Assembly (NCBI GenBank): GCA_018266775.1
Contig: JAFDZS010000010.1
Location: 121,983-185,982 of the forward strand
Reading direction: 5' to 3'
Origin: Bacteroidota bacterium
GTDB taxonomy: Bacteria; Bacteroidota; Bacteroidia; Chitinophagales; Chitinophagaceae
DNA: 64,000 nucleotides
Below are positions 1 to 9,511 of the stretch, one piece after another. The notes below the pieces were generated by a model. The model made no database searches. It was not told where the DNA came from and worked only from the letters and a program-made list of their open reading frames with translations. How positions within the stretch are numbered: the stretch's first letter is position 1; the number at the start of each line of letters is the position of its first letter. The translations under genes and the position numbers were made by a program.

Positions 1-210
1 AAACCGGATGGTGCTGAGGTAACCATCTTCGCCCCGCGGGGCAAGCCCGCAGGGCAGGTAAGCTCAGACCTGCCGGGTGGCAGGCAAGTTGACAGTATAA
101 TAATTTGCAGATTGAGTACTTACGAATTAAAAAGCTGTCAGGTTGAGCCCGGCGAAACCGGATGGTGCTGAGGTAACCGTCTTCGACCCACAGGGAAGTA
201 AGCTGACAAA
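1..210. repeat. Dispersed intergenic repeat, two tandem partial copies
   Basis: Two partial copies of one repeat lie head to tail. The phrase AAACCGGATGGTGCTGAGG starts at 1 and recurs near 155, each time followed by GTAACC and CTTCG. The first copy is cut by the window edge and continues through a GACAG-TATAATAATT stretch to about 132; the second starts at the CTGTCAGGTTGAG near 133. Related copies lie at 21078-21204 and, inverted, at 21249-21277. No coding capacity is visible. Confidence 0.7.
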
Positions 211-248
211 AAAATCTTTACAGTGCTATAAAGATGAACTATTTAAAT

Positions 249-278
249 ACCCTGGCTAAAAGCCGGGGCATTTTTTTA
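249..278 (+). terminator. Intrinsic terminator-like hairpin
   Basis: A stem pairs CCCTGGCT with AGCCGGGG around an AAA loop and is followed by a run of seven T. It probably ends transcription of a gene left of the window, since it stands just before the promoter of the first gene here. Confidence 0.6.
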
Positions 279-287
279 GTTAAGCAT

Positions 288-295
288 TACCTTTG
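288..295 (+). promoter_or_regulatory. Bacteroidota -7 promoter motif
   Basis: TACCTTTG matches the Bacteroidota sigma-ABfr -7 consensus TAnnTTTG and ends 21 bases before the ATG at 317. A T-rich stretch lies about 20 bases upstream, but no exact TTTG -33 box. It would drive the first two genes. Confidence 0.5.
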
Positions 296-316
296 CACGG
301 TTAATTTAAAAACGCA

Positions 317-712
317 ATGAAAAAACAAAGTCGGCTGCTGCTGCCCCTGGTACTGTTATTTATATTAGTGAATACCTTTTTACTCACCGGCACCGGCTTT
401 TTAATCAAACATGGTATTGATGGTGAAGTAGTGCTGATTGCCAACGTGCTTTTGTTTACTGCCAATATAGTGGCGTTCTTTATCCAGCGCCGCGGCCTGC
501 AAAATAAAAACCCCAACGTTTTTGTACGCAGCATGATGGGCGGTATGATGATCAAGATGCTGTTATTGCTGGGCGCCTTTATTATTTATGTAATTGCGCT
601 GGGCAAACAGGTGAATAAACCTGCGCTTTACATTGCCTTATTTTTATACGTGCTGTACCTGGTTATTGAAGTATCTATTGTAATGAAACTGAACCGACAG
701 AAGCATGCCTAA
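317..712 (+). CDS. Small four-helix membrane protein, unknown function
   Basis: 131 residues with four hydrophobic segments, at about residues 7-28, 36-57, 74-97 and 101-124, joined by short basic loops; the topology is that of a small inner-membrane protein. The start ATG lies 21 bases after a TAnnTTTG promoter motif. The gene overlaps the next one (SprT-like) by 8 bases, so the two are probably cotranscribed. I do not recognise a family with confidence. Its size and helix pattern recall the AtpI-like accessory proteins that precede ATP synthase genes, but no ATP synthase gene is in the window, so that is only a suggestion. Confidence 0.7.
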   Translation: MKKQSRLLLPLVLLFILVNTFLLTGTGFLIKHGIDGEVVLIANVLLFTANIVAFFIQRRGLQNKNPNVFVRSMMGGMMIKMLLLLGAFIIYVIALGKQVNKPALYIALFLYVLYLVIEVSIVMKLNRQKHA

Positions 713-1328
713 ACAGGAAGCCCCGCTTGCACAACTGAAAACCTATTTGCCCGAAGGCAGTTTTGACGGTGTGCTGCATTACTTACAACATTATAAAGTA
801 CATTTAACAATTACCCGGCAGCGTGAGACCATACTGGGCGATTACCGCCATGCCCATGCCGGGCAAACCCACCGCATCAGCGTGAACGGCAACCTGAATC
901 CTTATGCTTTTTTAATTACACTTTTGCACGAACTGGCGCACTTGTTTACCTATGAACAATTTGGCCACCGCGTGATGGCGCATGGTAAGGAATGGAAGAA
1001 CGAATTCAGCAAGATACTGGCGCAGTTTTTACTGCAAAAAATTTTTCCACCCGATATTACAAAGGCGCTTTTGCAAACCTTACAAAATCCTGCGGCCAGC
1101 AGTTGCGGCGATGAAAAACTATTGCGGGTACTGCGCAACTACGATGCCCGGCAACCCGGCATGATGCTGGTGGAAAACGTACCTGCGGGTACACTGTTCC
1201 GGATTAAAGGCAACCGCATCTTTAAGAAAGGGGATAAGGTGCGCAAACGCTACCAGTGTGTTGAAGTGGCTACCGGTAAACTGTATTTGTTTAGTGCAGT
1301 GTATGAAGTGGAACTGGTAAATGCTTAA
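705..1328 (+). CDS. SprT-like zinc metalloprotease-fold protein
   Basis: 207 residues. The SprT signature HELAH lies at residues 75-79, with a likely third zinc ligand His93 in a downstream HGKEW motif. This arrangement is typical of SprT-like domains; eukaryotic relatives such as Spartan cut DNA-protein crosslinks, while the bacterial role is poorly defined. No signal peptide or membrane segment is seen, so it is probably cytoplasmic. It starts inside the end of the upstream membrane-protein gene, which implies translational coupling, and its stop overlaps by 4 bases the stop of the convergent gene on the other strand. Confidence 0.85.
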   Translation: MPKQEAPLAQLKTYLPEGSFDGVLHYLQHYKVHLTITRQRETILGDYRHAHAGQTHRISVNGNLNPYAFLITLLHELAHLFTYEQFGHRVMAHGKEWKNEFSKILAQFLLQKIFPPDITKALLQTLQNPAASSCGDEKLLRVLRNYDARQPGMMLVENVPAGTLFRIKGNRIFKKGDKVRKRYQCVEVATGKLYLFSAVYEVELVNA

Positions 1329-2014
1329 TTGATCCATTTTTGCAGTACCTGCTCATCTCCACTGATTTTACCCAACACTTTGTATTTGCTGTAGTATAAA
1401 ATACTGCTTTCTGCTGCCAGTTCTTTTGTTACCTTACGTTCGCCTATGTACGAAGCGTGGATAAAATAAATATGCTGCCCATTGTTGTAGATAAACCCGG
1501 TATGATTATCCAGCCCCACAATATACATACCATAGCCCTGTTGCCGAACAGCGGCCATGAACACGGGCATACTGCTGTTGCTGAAATGCGTGATGTACCT
1601 GGGCTGTACCAGTGTTTTGATCATTTGCTCTGATGGGCATTGCGCCAGTTTGATTCTTGCCAGGGGCACACCGGCATCTCTCAATACTGTGGTTACAAAA
1701 TAACCGCAGGCGATGGAGCCTTGTGGCGGCGTTTCGGTAGTGCCGTTAAAACTCCACGGCGTGCCCATCCAGCAGGGTATAATGGTGCCGGTAACAGCAT
1801 TGGTAAATATTTTTTGTTTTTCTGCCACTGTAAGCCGGAGCCATTTATTTTTATACTGCTGTTTAAGCAGCAGCACTGCGTTTTTGCAGGAATCGTAATT
1901 GCGTGATACTGCTGCATGAGTATCCTGTTGTACCGTATTGTTTTTTTTGTGTGCAGCAGGCCGGGTGTTGCAGGCGCACCATGCGGTTAATGATAATAGT
2001 AAGAGGGGTTTCAT
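1325..2014 (-). CDS. Exported Cys/His (NlpC/P60-like) protein
   Basis: The ORF is open from 2044, but the ATG at 2014 is preferred because it puts a hydrophobic signal (MKPLLLLSLTAWCAC) at the N terminus; a nearby Cys could be lipidated, though the lipobox is poor. The rest holds a Cys in a small helix motif (ACGYFVTT) and a later His in a beta-strand context (NHTGFI, then IHAS). This is the order seen in papain-like NlpC/P60 or CHAP amidases. A cell-wall or protein hydrolase role is therefore inferred, not shown. It converges on the SprT-like gene with a 4-base overlap. I cannot name a closer family. Confidence 0.65.
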   Translation of the reverse strand: MKPLLLLSLTAWCACNTRPAAHKKNNTVQQDTHAAVSRNYDSCKNAVLLLKQQYKNKWLRLTVAEKQKIFTNAVTGTIIPCWMGTPWSFNGTTETPPQGSIACGYFVTTVLRDAGVPLARIKLAQCPSEQMIKTLVQPRYITHFSNSSMPVFMAAVRQQGYGMYIVGLDNHTGFIYNNGQHIYFIHASYIGERKVTKELAAESSILYYSKYKVLGKISGDEQVLQKWIN

Positions 2015-2644
2015 GTTGTGTGGGGTTAAGGATGCAGGGTGCAATATTTTCCATAAGTAATGTTGAACGGGAATAGTTTTTGTTGCCGCAGCATCAGTTC
2101 AATCATCCGCATTTTATTTTAAGCCCATAACGTACCCTGCAATTTACTATATTGCACTGCTATTTAGCTATAAAATAAGAGTAGCTTTTTTACGTTTATT
2201 ATTTTGTTGATGCTTGCTGGTCAGCGGCAGGTTAAATTCTTCCTTTCTGCACCCTCTTTCCCCTCTTTTACGGATTTTATACGGAGTAAGGTACCTTTCG
2301 GTACGGAGTAAAGTACAGGTTACCCCGGCGTTAGTATGCTGTAACCTGCGCTTTAGCCTGCTTTAGCTACGGCTTTTGTGCTGGGTAAAATCTATTCTTC
2401 CATAGCCTTCTGTACAGATTTACAGTAATTATAAACCTGTGAATGCAATTTTGATGCGTTTTTTTCGTTGTGAGGATTAACCTACCCGGAAGGGAAGATT
2501 GATCTTGCCCTGCCTGCAACCAACCTCCATTTTTAAGACGGGATGACTGATTTTAACAGGCAAATGTACTGTTGAAAACGACGCATGGCAGTTATGATGT
2601 ACTGCTGTGCGTGAACTTATTTTAATTACTACAAATTACAGGCT
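2015..2644. other. Gene-free 630-bp stretch
   Basis: No convincing ORF is seen. A short direct repeat, TACGGAGTAAGGTAC / TACGGAGTAAAGTAC, lies near 2280-2313 with GGTACC inside it. The rest is AT-rich and probably carries the promoters of the flanking genes. Confidence 0.5.
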
Positions 2645-2989
2645 ATGGCTAAACAAACTGGAACTGTTTTGCTGCATGGAACCATTAATAACATTACTTT
2701 TTATGAGATGGACGGCACGCCATACGCCAGGGGTAAAAGCTCATTAACTAGGCACCGGGTATTGACTGACCCTGCGTTTGAGAACAGCCGAAAATGCAGC
2801 GCCCGGTTTGGCGCGGCTTCGGTAATTGCTTCTGCAGTGTACCGTACCCATAAAGCGCAGATACAGGGCAGGGGATTTATTGGTAAACTGACCGGTTTGG
2901 CGCAACGGTTATTACGGAAAGGGATAAATGAAAATTTGATTAAGGAAGAACTGGTGGCGTTTATTCAGCAGCAGAGGGATAAATTGTAA
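2645..2989 (+). CDS. Small conserved Bacteroidota protein, unknown function
   Basis: 114 residues, start ATG at 2645. The layout is an N-terminal AKQTG...GTINNITFYEMDG segment, then an ARGKSSLT linker, a central DPAFENSR...ARFGAAS motif and a basic C-terminal helix. I recognise this as the small family widespread in Bacteroidota in which proteins begin MAKQTG and carry a TDPAF/R..EFG motif; several paralogues per genome are common and no function is established. It is not exported and has no membrane segment. It stands alone, about 600 bases from genes on either side. Confidence 0.75.
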   Translation: MAKQTGTVLLHGTINNITFYEMDGTPYARGKSSLTRHRVLTDPAFENSRKCSARFGAASVIASAVYRTHKAQIQGRGFIGKLTGLAQRLLRKGINENLIKEELVAFIQQQRDKL

Positions 2990-3074
2990 TGATATGGATT
3001 TGCCGCAGATGCGCAGATTATATTATGTAGTATTTTTTGGCCTGTATGAATTTCTGTTTAAGCCTGACGACACT

Positions 3075-3137
3075 GGCGCATAGGTGACATAGCATGCTTC
3101 GCATGTAGTTTTGTTCATGAAGACGCAATGGAACAAA
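3075..3137 (+). repeat. 63-bp direct repeat, copy 1
   Basis: It runs from GGCGCATAGGTGACATAG through a small GCATGC-TTCG-CATG hairpin to GGAACAAA. A second copy with the same layout lies at 3194-3256 with about nine differences. Function unknown. Confidence 0.7.
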
Positions 3138-3193
3138 GTATACCTCGCATCTCTTTTTTACTTCCTTTACTTTTTACTAACCCTGACCACATA

Positions 3194-3256
3194 GGCACAT
3201 AGGCGACATAGAATGCTTCGCATTTAGTTTTGTTTACGAAGACGCAGCGGAACAAA
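3194..3256 (+). repeat. 63-bp direct repeat, copy 2
   Basis: Second copy of the unit at 3075-3137, beginning GGCACATAGGCGACATAG and ending GGAACAAA. Copies are 119 bases apart, start to start. Confidence 0.7.
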
Positions 3257-3384
3257 ACCAGTTCCACTTGTATTTTCGTTTACACCGCTTTTGCTAAAAC
3301 TGCACAGTTATGCCGAAAATCTGCACAGTTATTTCCTTTCCCTGGTTTTTTGAAAATAAATTTATTCTATTAACAAAAATATTT

Positions 3385-3414
3385 TTTGCAGTTTCAAAAA
3401 TACTTTTACATTTG
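3385..3414 (+). promoter_or_regulatory. Bacteroidota promoter (-33 TTTG, -7 TACATTTG)
   Basis: TTTG at 3385-3388 and TACATTTG at 3407-3414 are 18 bases apart, close to the known TTTG / TAnnTTTG arrangement. If used, it gives the gene at 3601 a long 5' leader containing the palindrome at 3441-3456. Confidence 0.55.
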
Positions 3415-3600
3415 CTCCACGAAGCCGGATTGAAAACTTTCGGCTAAGCTTAGCCGCTTTATTCGTGCCGCCTTTACCTTCTCCTCAAGCATTGTTTGTT
3501 CAAGCGTAAGAAAAATTATTACTGGTCATTTATGTAATATATGACGTTGGTCATCTATTGCAGTACATAATTACGTCACTAATAAAACCAACTGACCTTT

Positions 3601-5070
3601 ATGAAGGCCACCAGGCACTTTATATGGATACTGCTTGCGTGTGCTGTGCAATCTGCTACAGCACAGAAAGACAGCCTGCTGCGGGAAGCCGCTAAAGTGG
3701 ATTCTTCATTGCAGTCGCTGCAACACATTCCCGTAAAATATATCAAACAGGCAGATGCTAAAGTGGGCCAATATACGAAACGCATTACCAGCAAAACTGA
3801 GCAAACGCTGACTAAGCTGGCAAAGTGGGAAGGGAAAATAAAATCATTATTGGAAAAGGCCAGCCCGGAAACTGCCCAACGCCTGTTTGGCAATAACCAG
3901 CTTACGTTTGCGGCTGCACTGGAAAAGTATAAAAAGGGTGAGGCCATCATTGCAGATAAAAGAGCGCAATATGATGCCTACACGGACAAGCTCACTACCA
4001 GCCTTGCTTATTTAGACGAACAAAAGGAAAACATTGATGCCAAACTGGTGGAGCCGGTTAAAAAAGCCAAAGAAAAGGCCGACGCTTTGCAGGAACAGCA
4101 AGCGCAAACTGATGCGGTGGTAACCTTTATTAAAGAACGCCGCAAATTGCTTGTTGAGCAATCCATTAAATACATTGGTAACAGTAAGTACCTGGAAAAG
4201 ATAACCAGCGAAAACTATTACTTAGTGCAGACGCTGAAAAATTACAAGGAACTTTTTCATGATGCCAAAAAAGCAGAGCAAACTGCTTTACAAATACTCC
4301 AGCACATTAAAGGCTTCAATACTTTTTTTCAGCAAAACAGCATGCTCTCGCAACTGTTTGGTGGAGGCTCCGGCCAGGGGGGCGGAGCAACCCTTACTGG
4401 CCTGCAAACAAGAGCAAGCGTAAACAATTTAATTCAAAGCCAAATCGCTTCTGCCGGGCCGAGCGCTGCCGCACAAATTCGACAGAATATGCTGGATGCG
4501 CAGGCACAGTTAAATGCCTTAAAAGATAAGGTGATGAAGGCGGGCGGCACAAGCCCTGATGCTGATTTGCCTGCACCTAAAAAATATGATGCCACCAAAA
4601 CCAAAACCATTTTGCAACGCATACACCTGGGCTCTGACATCAGTTTTGTGAAAGACAATAATCAAATGCCCACGGTGGCCAATGTTGCATTGAGCGCCAA
4701 CTATCAACTCTCCTCCAAAAAAGAATTTTCTATTGGTACTGCTTATAAAGCTGGTTTAGGAAGTATTAACCGGATTGCATTCAGCAACCAGGGCGTAGGT
4801 TTCAGGAGTTCATTTTCGCTACAAATGAAAAAATCTTTTTGGGCTACCGGTGGCTGGGAAGCGAACTATAACGCAGGCTTTAAAAATATTGCTGCACTGC
4901 AAAACTATGATGTGTGGACGCAGTCGGCTATGATGGGTGTGGAGAAAAGGCTGAATATCAAAACCAAATTGACCAAGGGTACCAAGTTTGTATTGCTGTA
5001 TGATGCATTAGCGCACCAGGCAGTACCGACGCGGCAGCCTTTTGTGTTCAGGGTGGGGTATAACTTTTAA
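3601..5070 (+). CDS. Exported coiled-coil protein with barrel-like C terminus
   Basis: 489 residues. A signal peptide (residues 1-22, ending ATAQ) is followed by a long Lys/Glu/Gln/Ala-rich helical region, about 25-235, with coiled-coil character, then a Gly-rich hinge near 250 (GGGSGQGGG). The last 150 residues have alternating strands with many aromatic residues and end in Phe, as outer-membrane or surface proteins do. I know no function for it. It is the first gene of the RHS locus: the next starts 23 bases downstream, so cotranscription is likely, and a role in holding or exporting the RHS proteins is an inference from position only. Confidence 0.7.
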   Translation: MKATRHFIWILLACAVQSATAQKDSLLREAAKVDSSLQSLQHIPVKYIKQADAKVGQYTKRITSKTEQTLTKLAKWEGKIKSLLEKASPETAQRLFGNNQLTFAAALEKYKKGEAIIADKRAQYDAYTDKLTTSLAYLDEQKENIDAKLVEPVKKAKEKADALQEQQAQTDAVVTFIKERRKLLVEQSIKYIGNSKYLEKITSENYYLVQTLKNYKELFHDAKKAEQTALQILQHIKGFNTFFQQNSMLSQLFGGGSGQGGGATLTGLQTRASVNNLIQSQIASAGPSAAAQIRQNMLDAQAQLNALKDKVMKAGGTSPDADLPAPKKYDATKTKTILQRIHLGSDISFVKDNNQMPTVANVALSANYQLSSKKEFSIGTAYKAGLGSINRIAFSNQGVGFRSSFSLQMKKSFWATGGWEANYNAGFKNIAALQNYDVWTQSAMMGVEKRLNIKTKLTKGTKFVLLYDALAHQAVPTRQPFVFRVGYNF

Positions 5071-5093
5071 ACAATAAAACTAAGAGAGTATAT

Positions 5094-8000
5094 ATGGCAA
5101 AGAATCAATCAATAGTGTCAATTGTCATTGGTTTAATTGTGTTTGGGTTTGTTCCGAACCTAAAGGCACAAACGGCAATGAATCCGGCGATAAAGAATAT
5201 TACTATATCGTCACCCAATGCTGCATCACTGGGTAAATATGGAGATATCCCTGTAAGCTATCATACAGGAATACCCAATATTGATATTCCAATTTATACA
5301 GTTAAATCTGGTTCACTGGAATTACCAATAGGTATCAGTTATCATGCTTCAGGCTTAAAAGTACAGGAACAAGCCAGTTGGGTAGGTGCAGGATGGGCAC
5401 TAAATGCCGGAGGTGTTATCACAAGATCGGTATTAGGTGCTCCGGATGATAAAGGTTTGCAAGCGGCATACACGCAAAAAGGACATTTTACCGACTATGG
5501 ATATAATAGTTATATTTTTTCTGCCGGACCTGCTACCTGCTCTTCCAACCCTAATGTAAATGGCCCGGCACAATGCCCGCAAGGCAGATCAGGCATGAGC
5601 CCGACAACTTACGCTCCACAGGATAGTTATGTGCAAGCGGGTATTTATGATGGCGAACCTGATTTATACTTTTTTAATTTCAATGGACACTCAGGGAAGT
5701 TTTACTTTAATGATGACAGGGTACCCGTCATTGTACCAAAACAGGACTTGAAAATCACTCCAATTTACCCGGGAAATGACTGGAGGGGTATGACCGGCTT
5801 CACAATAACCACCGCTGATGGTACACAATACTATTTTGGAAAGAACCAGGAGAATGATGGTAATGTAGATGCGATAGAAGAGACTTATAATATTTCAACT
5901 CAGCAGCAATTTACAGGACAGGGTGCTACATCATCCTGGTTTTTGAATAAAATTGTTTCTGCTGACGGACAGTTTAGCATCAACCTGATTTACCAGTCAG
6001 AAAGTTATAGTCAGTATAGTTTATCCATGTATCCAATACCGGGTGTTCGTAATCCTAACTGGTGGGCTTATAACAACGAATATGACCTGGATAAAAATTT
6101 TATCAACGGGGTAAGGCTTTCTAAAATTGTTTTCCCAAATGGTGAAGTTGATTTTAATACCGGTAACCTCAGGCAGGATTTAAGTAAAGGATTGGGTGCT
6201 TATCCAAATTATACTTATGCGGGCTTATCAGATATGGATAATACCGATGTGACTCTTGGAGCGAGGGCTTTGGGTAATATCTCTGTAGTGTCTGCATCGG
6301 TGTGTAAAAAATATACCCTTTATACAAGCTATTTTTACGATAACAGCTCATTGACGGGAAATTTGTTTACACTGACGTATCCAAACAACGCCTTTAATTT
6401 GCATACCGACCAATACAGGTTAAGACTGGATAGTATCCAGGAATCCAGCTGCAATAATTCGTTATCAGTACCACCATACATTTTTTCATATAATACCGGA
6501 ACCGTTCCGAGAAAACTCAGCTTCGGTGTTGATCATTGGGGATTCTATAACGGTGTTACGACAAATACAGGTTTAATACCAACTTATACCATAGTTCCGC
6601 AGGGCGGGCAACAGGGCTCTAACACCAGTGCAGTTACTATTGTACAGGGTGCCAACCGCGATGCTTCATGGCCTGCAATGGCGGGAGGTGCCCTGACTCA
6701 AATCAAATATCCAACAGGTGGAACAAGTGCGTTTGAATTTGAACCACACAATATTTATGGAATAACCAGCAGCTACCAAAACGTTACTCTTTCAAATATG
6801 TTCTTACACATGTATGGACAGAGCGGGAATACAACGACCAATAGTTTTACAGTAAATGGTACCACCAATTCAGTAAGTATCGCAATGACGAGTACCTGTA
6901 ATTTTTCGTGTACGCTTGTAATTAAAGACAATAATGGAGTAACTGTATACAATAGTGGTTTACCTAATTGGGATGGCTTTACCGGTACTAACGTAAATGC
7001 TCAAAACACCATTAATTTATCGCCAGGAAATTATACTGCTACACTTGCATTAGATAACCAGGCCAATAATTCAACTGTTACTGGTTCAGTTCAAACCATT
7101 ATTAATCAATATCAGAATGTGACCAGTAATGCCAGCATGCTCGTTGGGGGGCTAAGAATTAAATCTGTTACTAATTATGATGGAGTAAATACAAACAATA
7201 ATGTAGTTACTGCTTATGGATATAACTATAACAATACTACCAATGGTCAATCATCTGCCACACTATACAGTACACCTGTTTATGTGCAAGGTTTAAGAAA
7301 CGATGTCTGGGGAGCTGTTGGTGCAGCAACATGCAGCATAAACGGTTGTTTTACCTGTTTCGGTTCCAATGTTGCCTATTATCAGTCACCCTCCAGCATA
7401 AGACCAATGGCAAATACACAAGGTAACCATATTGGATATGGCGAAGTATATGTATCACAGGCTAGTAATGGTTATTCCAAATACCAGTACTACAGCACCA
7501 ATGGAAATATTACCGGGCCGGGAACGCCATTGCAAACAGATGTTTGCGTAAGAACTTTAAATACATTATGTGACCCCAACATACCCAACTCACCAGCAGT
7601 TCCACTGCCGTTTGATCCTATGCGGGGTGAATTGGCTGCGGAGTACCATTTTAACCAGGCAGGCCAACTACTTAAAAGTTCTTCCTATTATCCTTTATGG
7701 AAACCTGATTCAATCATTACACCAGGCATTATCAGCAGATTTTTTGTTACAGCATATCAAATCACTTCAGGAAATTCATCATATCCAGGTAATTTTACTG
7801 ATATAGAAGTCAACGTACCCCCTAACAGTATACAGCCGGTTGGTGTGCAAACCTTTTCTGAATACTTTCTGCAGTCTTCAAAGAAAATCAGGGACAGTGT
7901 TGTAACCAAAACATATGACCCATCTACCGGAGCTTACCTTACAGAAATTAAAGCAAGCTACTATAACAGCAGGTTTCACACTGGTCCTACAAAGACACTG

Positions 8001-9464
8001 TCTATATCATCCAAAGGGGAGCAGCTTGTTACCAATATCACTTCGGCATTTGATTATGGCCTTGGATATTATACGCCGCCCACTGATCCACTACCTGCTT
8101 ATTATTCCAACCTTGGTTTAGATAACAGTTATTTAAGTTCCGCTTATGGATCGTTCAGCTTAAGCCCCTCTGATCCGTATTACTACTGGAACCGCTTATA
8201 CATATACAATAATTTCAGGTATATGAAAGCAGTGGACAGGCAGAACTATATTTCTGCAAGATTAAGCTATGATGTCAATTATGCTTCCGTACATGCTTCA
8301 GCTAAATCGACTGCAGATGCAGAGTTAAAGCCCGTTTATGAATTACAGGATGAATACAGCAACCCTGTAATTGAAACCGCATCATGGAAAAATAATAGTT
8401 TTACCGGAGCATCGTTTACCCATTACGACTATGCAACTAACCCTTCCGGTTTTGTTTATCCTGTTAAGGTTCAGGCTGTAAATTTATCAGCACCTGCTGC
8501 AAGTTTTACCAATTCATCAGTATCAGGAACTTCTATTGCAAAAGACAGCCGTTATACTGATGAAACTACTGCAAAATATTCCGGTGGCAACCTCGTGGAA
8601 ATTACGCCTAAAAGTGGCGTAACCACTGCTTATTTGTGGGGCTATAAATCACAATATCCAGTTGCAAAAATATCAGGTACCACTTATGATATTGCTAAAA
8701 CTTATATCACCCAAAGTATATTGGATAACCCTGCTGATGATGCCACTTTATTAAATAACCTCAAAAACCTGCTGAATATACCGGGTGCTATAGTAAACAC
8801 CTATACGTATAAGCCCCTTGCCGGCATTAGCAATGAAACAGATACACGAGGCAGAAAAATGAGTTATTCATATGATGCTTTGAACAGGCTTCAACTGGTG
8901 ACAGACAATGATGGCAACCTGTTAAAAAAGATCTGCTATAACTATGCCGGACAACCGGAAAATTGCCTGGTAAACTGCACCAATTTTACCGCAAACTGGC
9001 AAAATACCAGTACTGCTTTACGATGCCAGGTTAACAGTTGCGGAGGGTATACGGGTTACCAGGAACAGGAACAAAGAGATATGAATATCTGCAGTCCAAC
9101 CTACAACCAAACCCAATGGGTAAACGCCGGCTATAACCCATCAGCCTGTGCAGTTTCTACCTGTACGGCCTTAACTTCAACGAATACATTTGGCGGTACC
9201 AACTATGCAGCAAGTTATTACAATACCACTACCGGTATTACCTATAACCTGCCCATATCCACAGCCAGCGGATTGCAAAACCTGGGCAGCATACCTGCAG
9301 GTACCTATAACCTGACTATTTCCACGAGTAATCCTTCGCCACCTTATATAACATTTTATTCTGGTTGTGGAAAAAAATCAATTTCAGGTACAAGCGCTAC
9401 ATTTTTTGCAGTTGCAGTATCGTCAACTACCTGTAACGCTATCAAAATAGATAATGTTCAATAG
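5094..9464 (+). CDS. Giant exported SpvB/RHS-like protein with Cys-rich tail
   Basis: 1456 residues with an N-terminal signal (cleavage near LKAQT). Residues of about 35-110 carry the GKYGDIPVSYHTGIPNIDIP and GAGWALNAGG motifs typical of the N termini of Bacteroidota RHS/SpvB-type proteins. The long middle is Tyr/Asn/Gly-rich beta structure. YD-type repeats appear near the end (DTRGRKMSYSYDALNRLQLV). The last 180 residues contain a CNFTANWQNT-like and EQEQRDMN segment resembling DUF5977, then a small beta domain with several Cys. No recognisable toxin tip follows, so it may be a partner or surface adhesin-like shell for the toxin RHS protein encoded two genes downstream. Confidence 0.8.
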   Translation: MAKNQSIVSIVIGLIVFGFVPNLKAQTAMNPAIKNITISSPNAASLGKYGDIPVSYHTGIPNIDIPIYTVKSGSLELPIGISYHASGLKVQEQASWVGAGWALNAGGVITRSVLGAPDDKGLQAAYTQKGHFTDYGYNSYIFSAGPATCSSNPNVNGPAQCPQGRSGMSPTTYAPQDSYVQAGIYDGEPDLYFFNFNGHSGKFYFNDDRVPVIVPKQDLKITPIYPGNDWRGMTGFTITTADGTQYYFGKNQENDGNVDAIEETYNISTQQQFTGQGATSSWFLNKIVSADGQFSINLIYQSESYSQYSLSMYPIPGVRNPNWWAYNNEYDLDKNFINGVRLSKIVFPNGEVDFNTGNLRQDLSKGLGAYPNYTYAGLSDMDNTDVTLGARALGNISVVSASVCKKYTLYTSYFYDNSSLTGNLFTLTYPNNAFNLHTDQYRLRLDSIQESSCNNSLSVPPYIFSYNTGTVPRKLSFGVDHWGFYNGVTTNTGLIPTYTIVPQGGQQGSNTSAVTIVQGANRDASWPAMAGGALTQIKYPTGGTSAFEFEPHNIYGITSSYQNVTLSNMFLHMYGQSGNTTTNSFTVNGTTNSVSIAMTSTCNFSCTLVIKDNNGVTVYNSGLPNWDGFTGTNVNAQNTINLSPGNYTATLALDNQANNSTVTGSVQTIINQYQNVTSNASMLVGGLRIKSVTNYDGVNTNNNVVTAYGYNYNNTTNGQSSATLYSTPVYVQGLRNDVWGAVGAATCSINGCFTCFGSNVAYYQSPSSIRPMANTQGNHIGYGEVYVSQASNGYSKYQYYSTNGNITGPGTPLQTDVCVRTLNTLCDPNIPNSPAVPLPFDPMRGELAAEYHFNQAGQLLKSSSYYPLWKPDSIITPGIISRFFVTAYQITSGNSSYPGNFTDIEVNVPPNSIQPVGVQTFSEYFLQSSKKIRDSVVTKTYDPSTGAYLTEIKASYYNSRFHTGPTKTLSISSKGEQLVTNITSAFDYGLGYYTPPTDPLPAYYSNLGLDNSYLSSAYGSFSLSPSDPYYYWNRLYIYNNFRYMKAVDRQNYISARLSYDVNYASVHASAKSTADAELKPVYELQDEYSNPVIETASWKNNSFTGASFTHYDYATNPSGFVYPVKVQAVNLSAPAASFTNSSVSGTSIAKDSRYTDETTAKYSGGNLVEITPKSGVTTAYLWGYKSQYPVAKISGTTYDIAKTYITQSILDNPADDATLLNNLKNLLNIPGAIVNTYTYKPLAGISNETDTRGRKMSYSYDALNRLQLVTDNDGNLLKKICYNYAGQPENCLVNCTNFTANWQNTSTALRCQVNSCGGYTGYQEQEQRDMNICSPTYNQTQWVNAGYNPSACAVSTCTALTSTNTFGGTNYAASYYNTTTGITYNLPISTASGLQNLGSIPAGTYNLTISTSNPSPPYITFYSGCGKKSISGTSATFFAVAVSSTTCNAIKIDNVQ

Positions 9465-9511
9465 TAGTAATAACCGGGATGATCATTATTAAAACATTTA
9501 AAGCATTTATT

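Larger units (their letters stand above)
2990..3600. other. Gene-free 611-bp stretch with repeats and a long leader
   Basis: It contains a 63-bp direct repeat pair (listed separately), a duplicated CTGCACAGTTAT near 3299 and 3321, a promoter-like pair at 3385-3414 and a 16-bp perfect palindrome CGGCTAAGCTTAGCCG at 3441-3456. The last two would lie at the start of a roughly 180-base leader for the gene at 3601. No ORF is supported. Confidence 0.55.
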
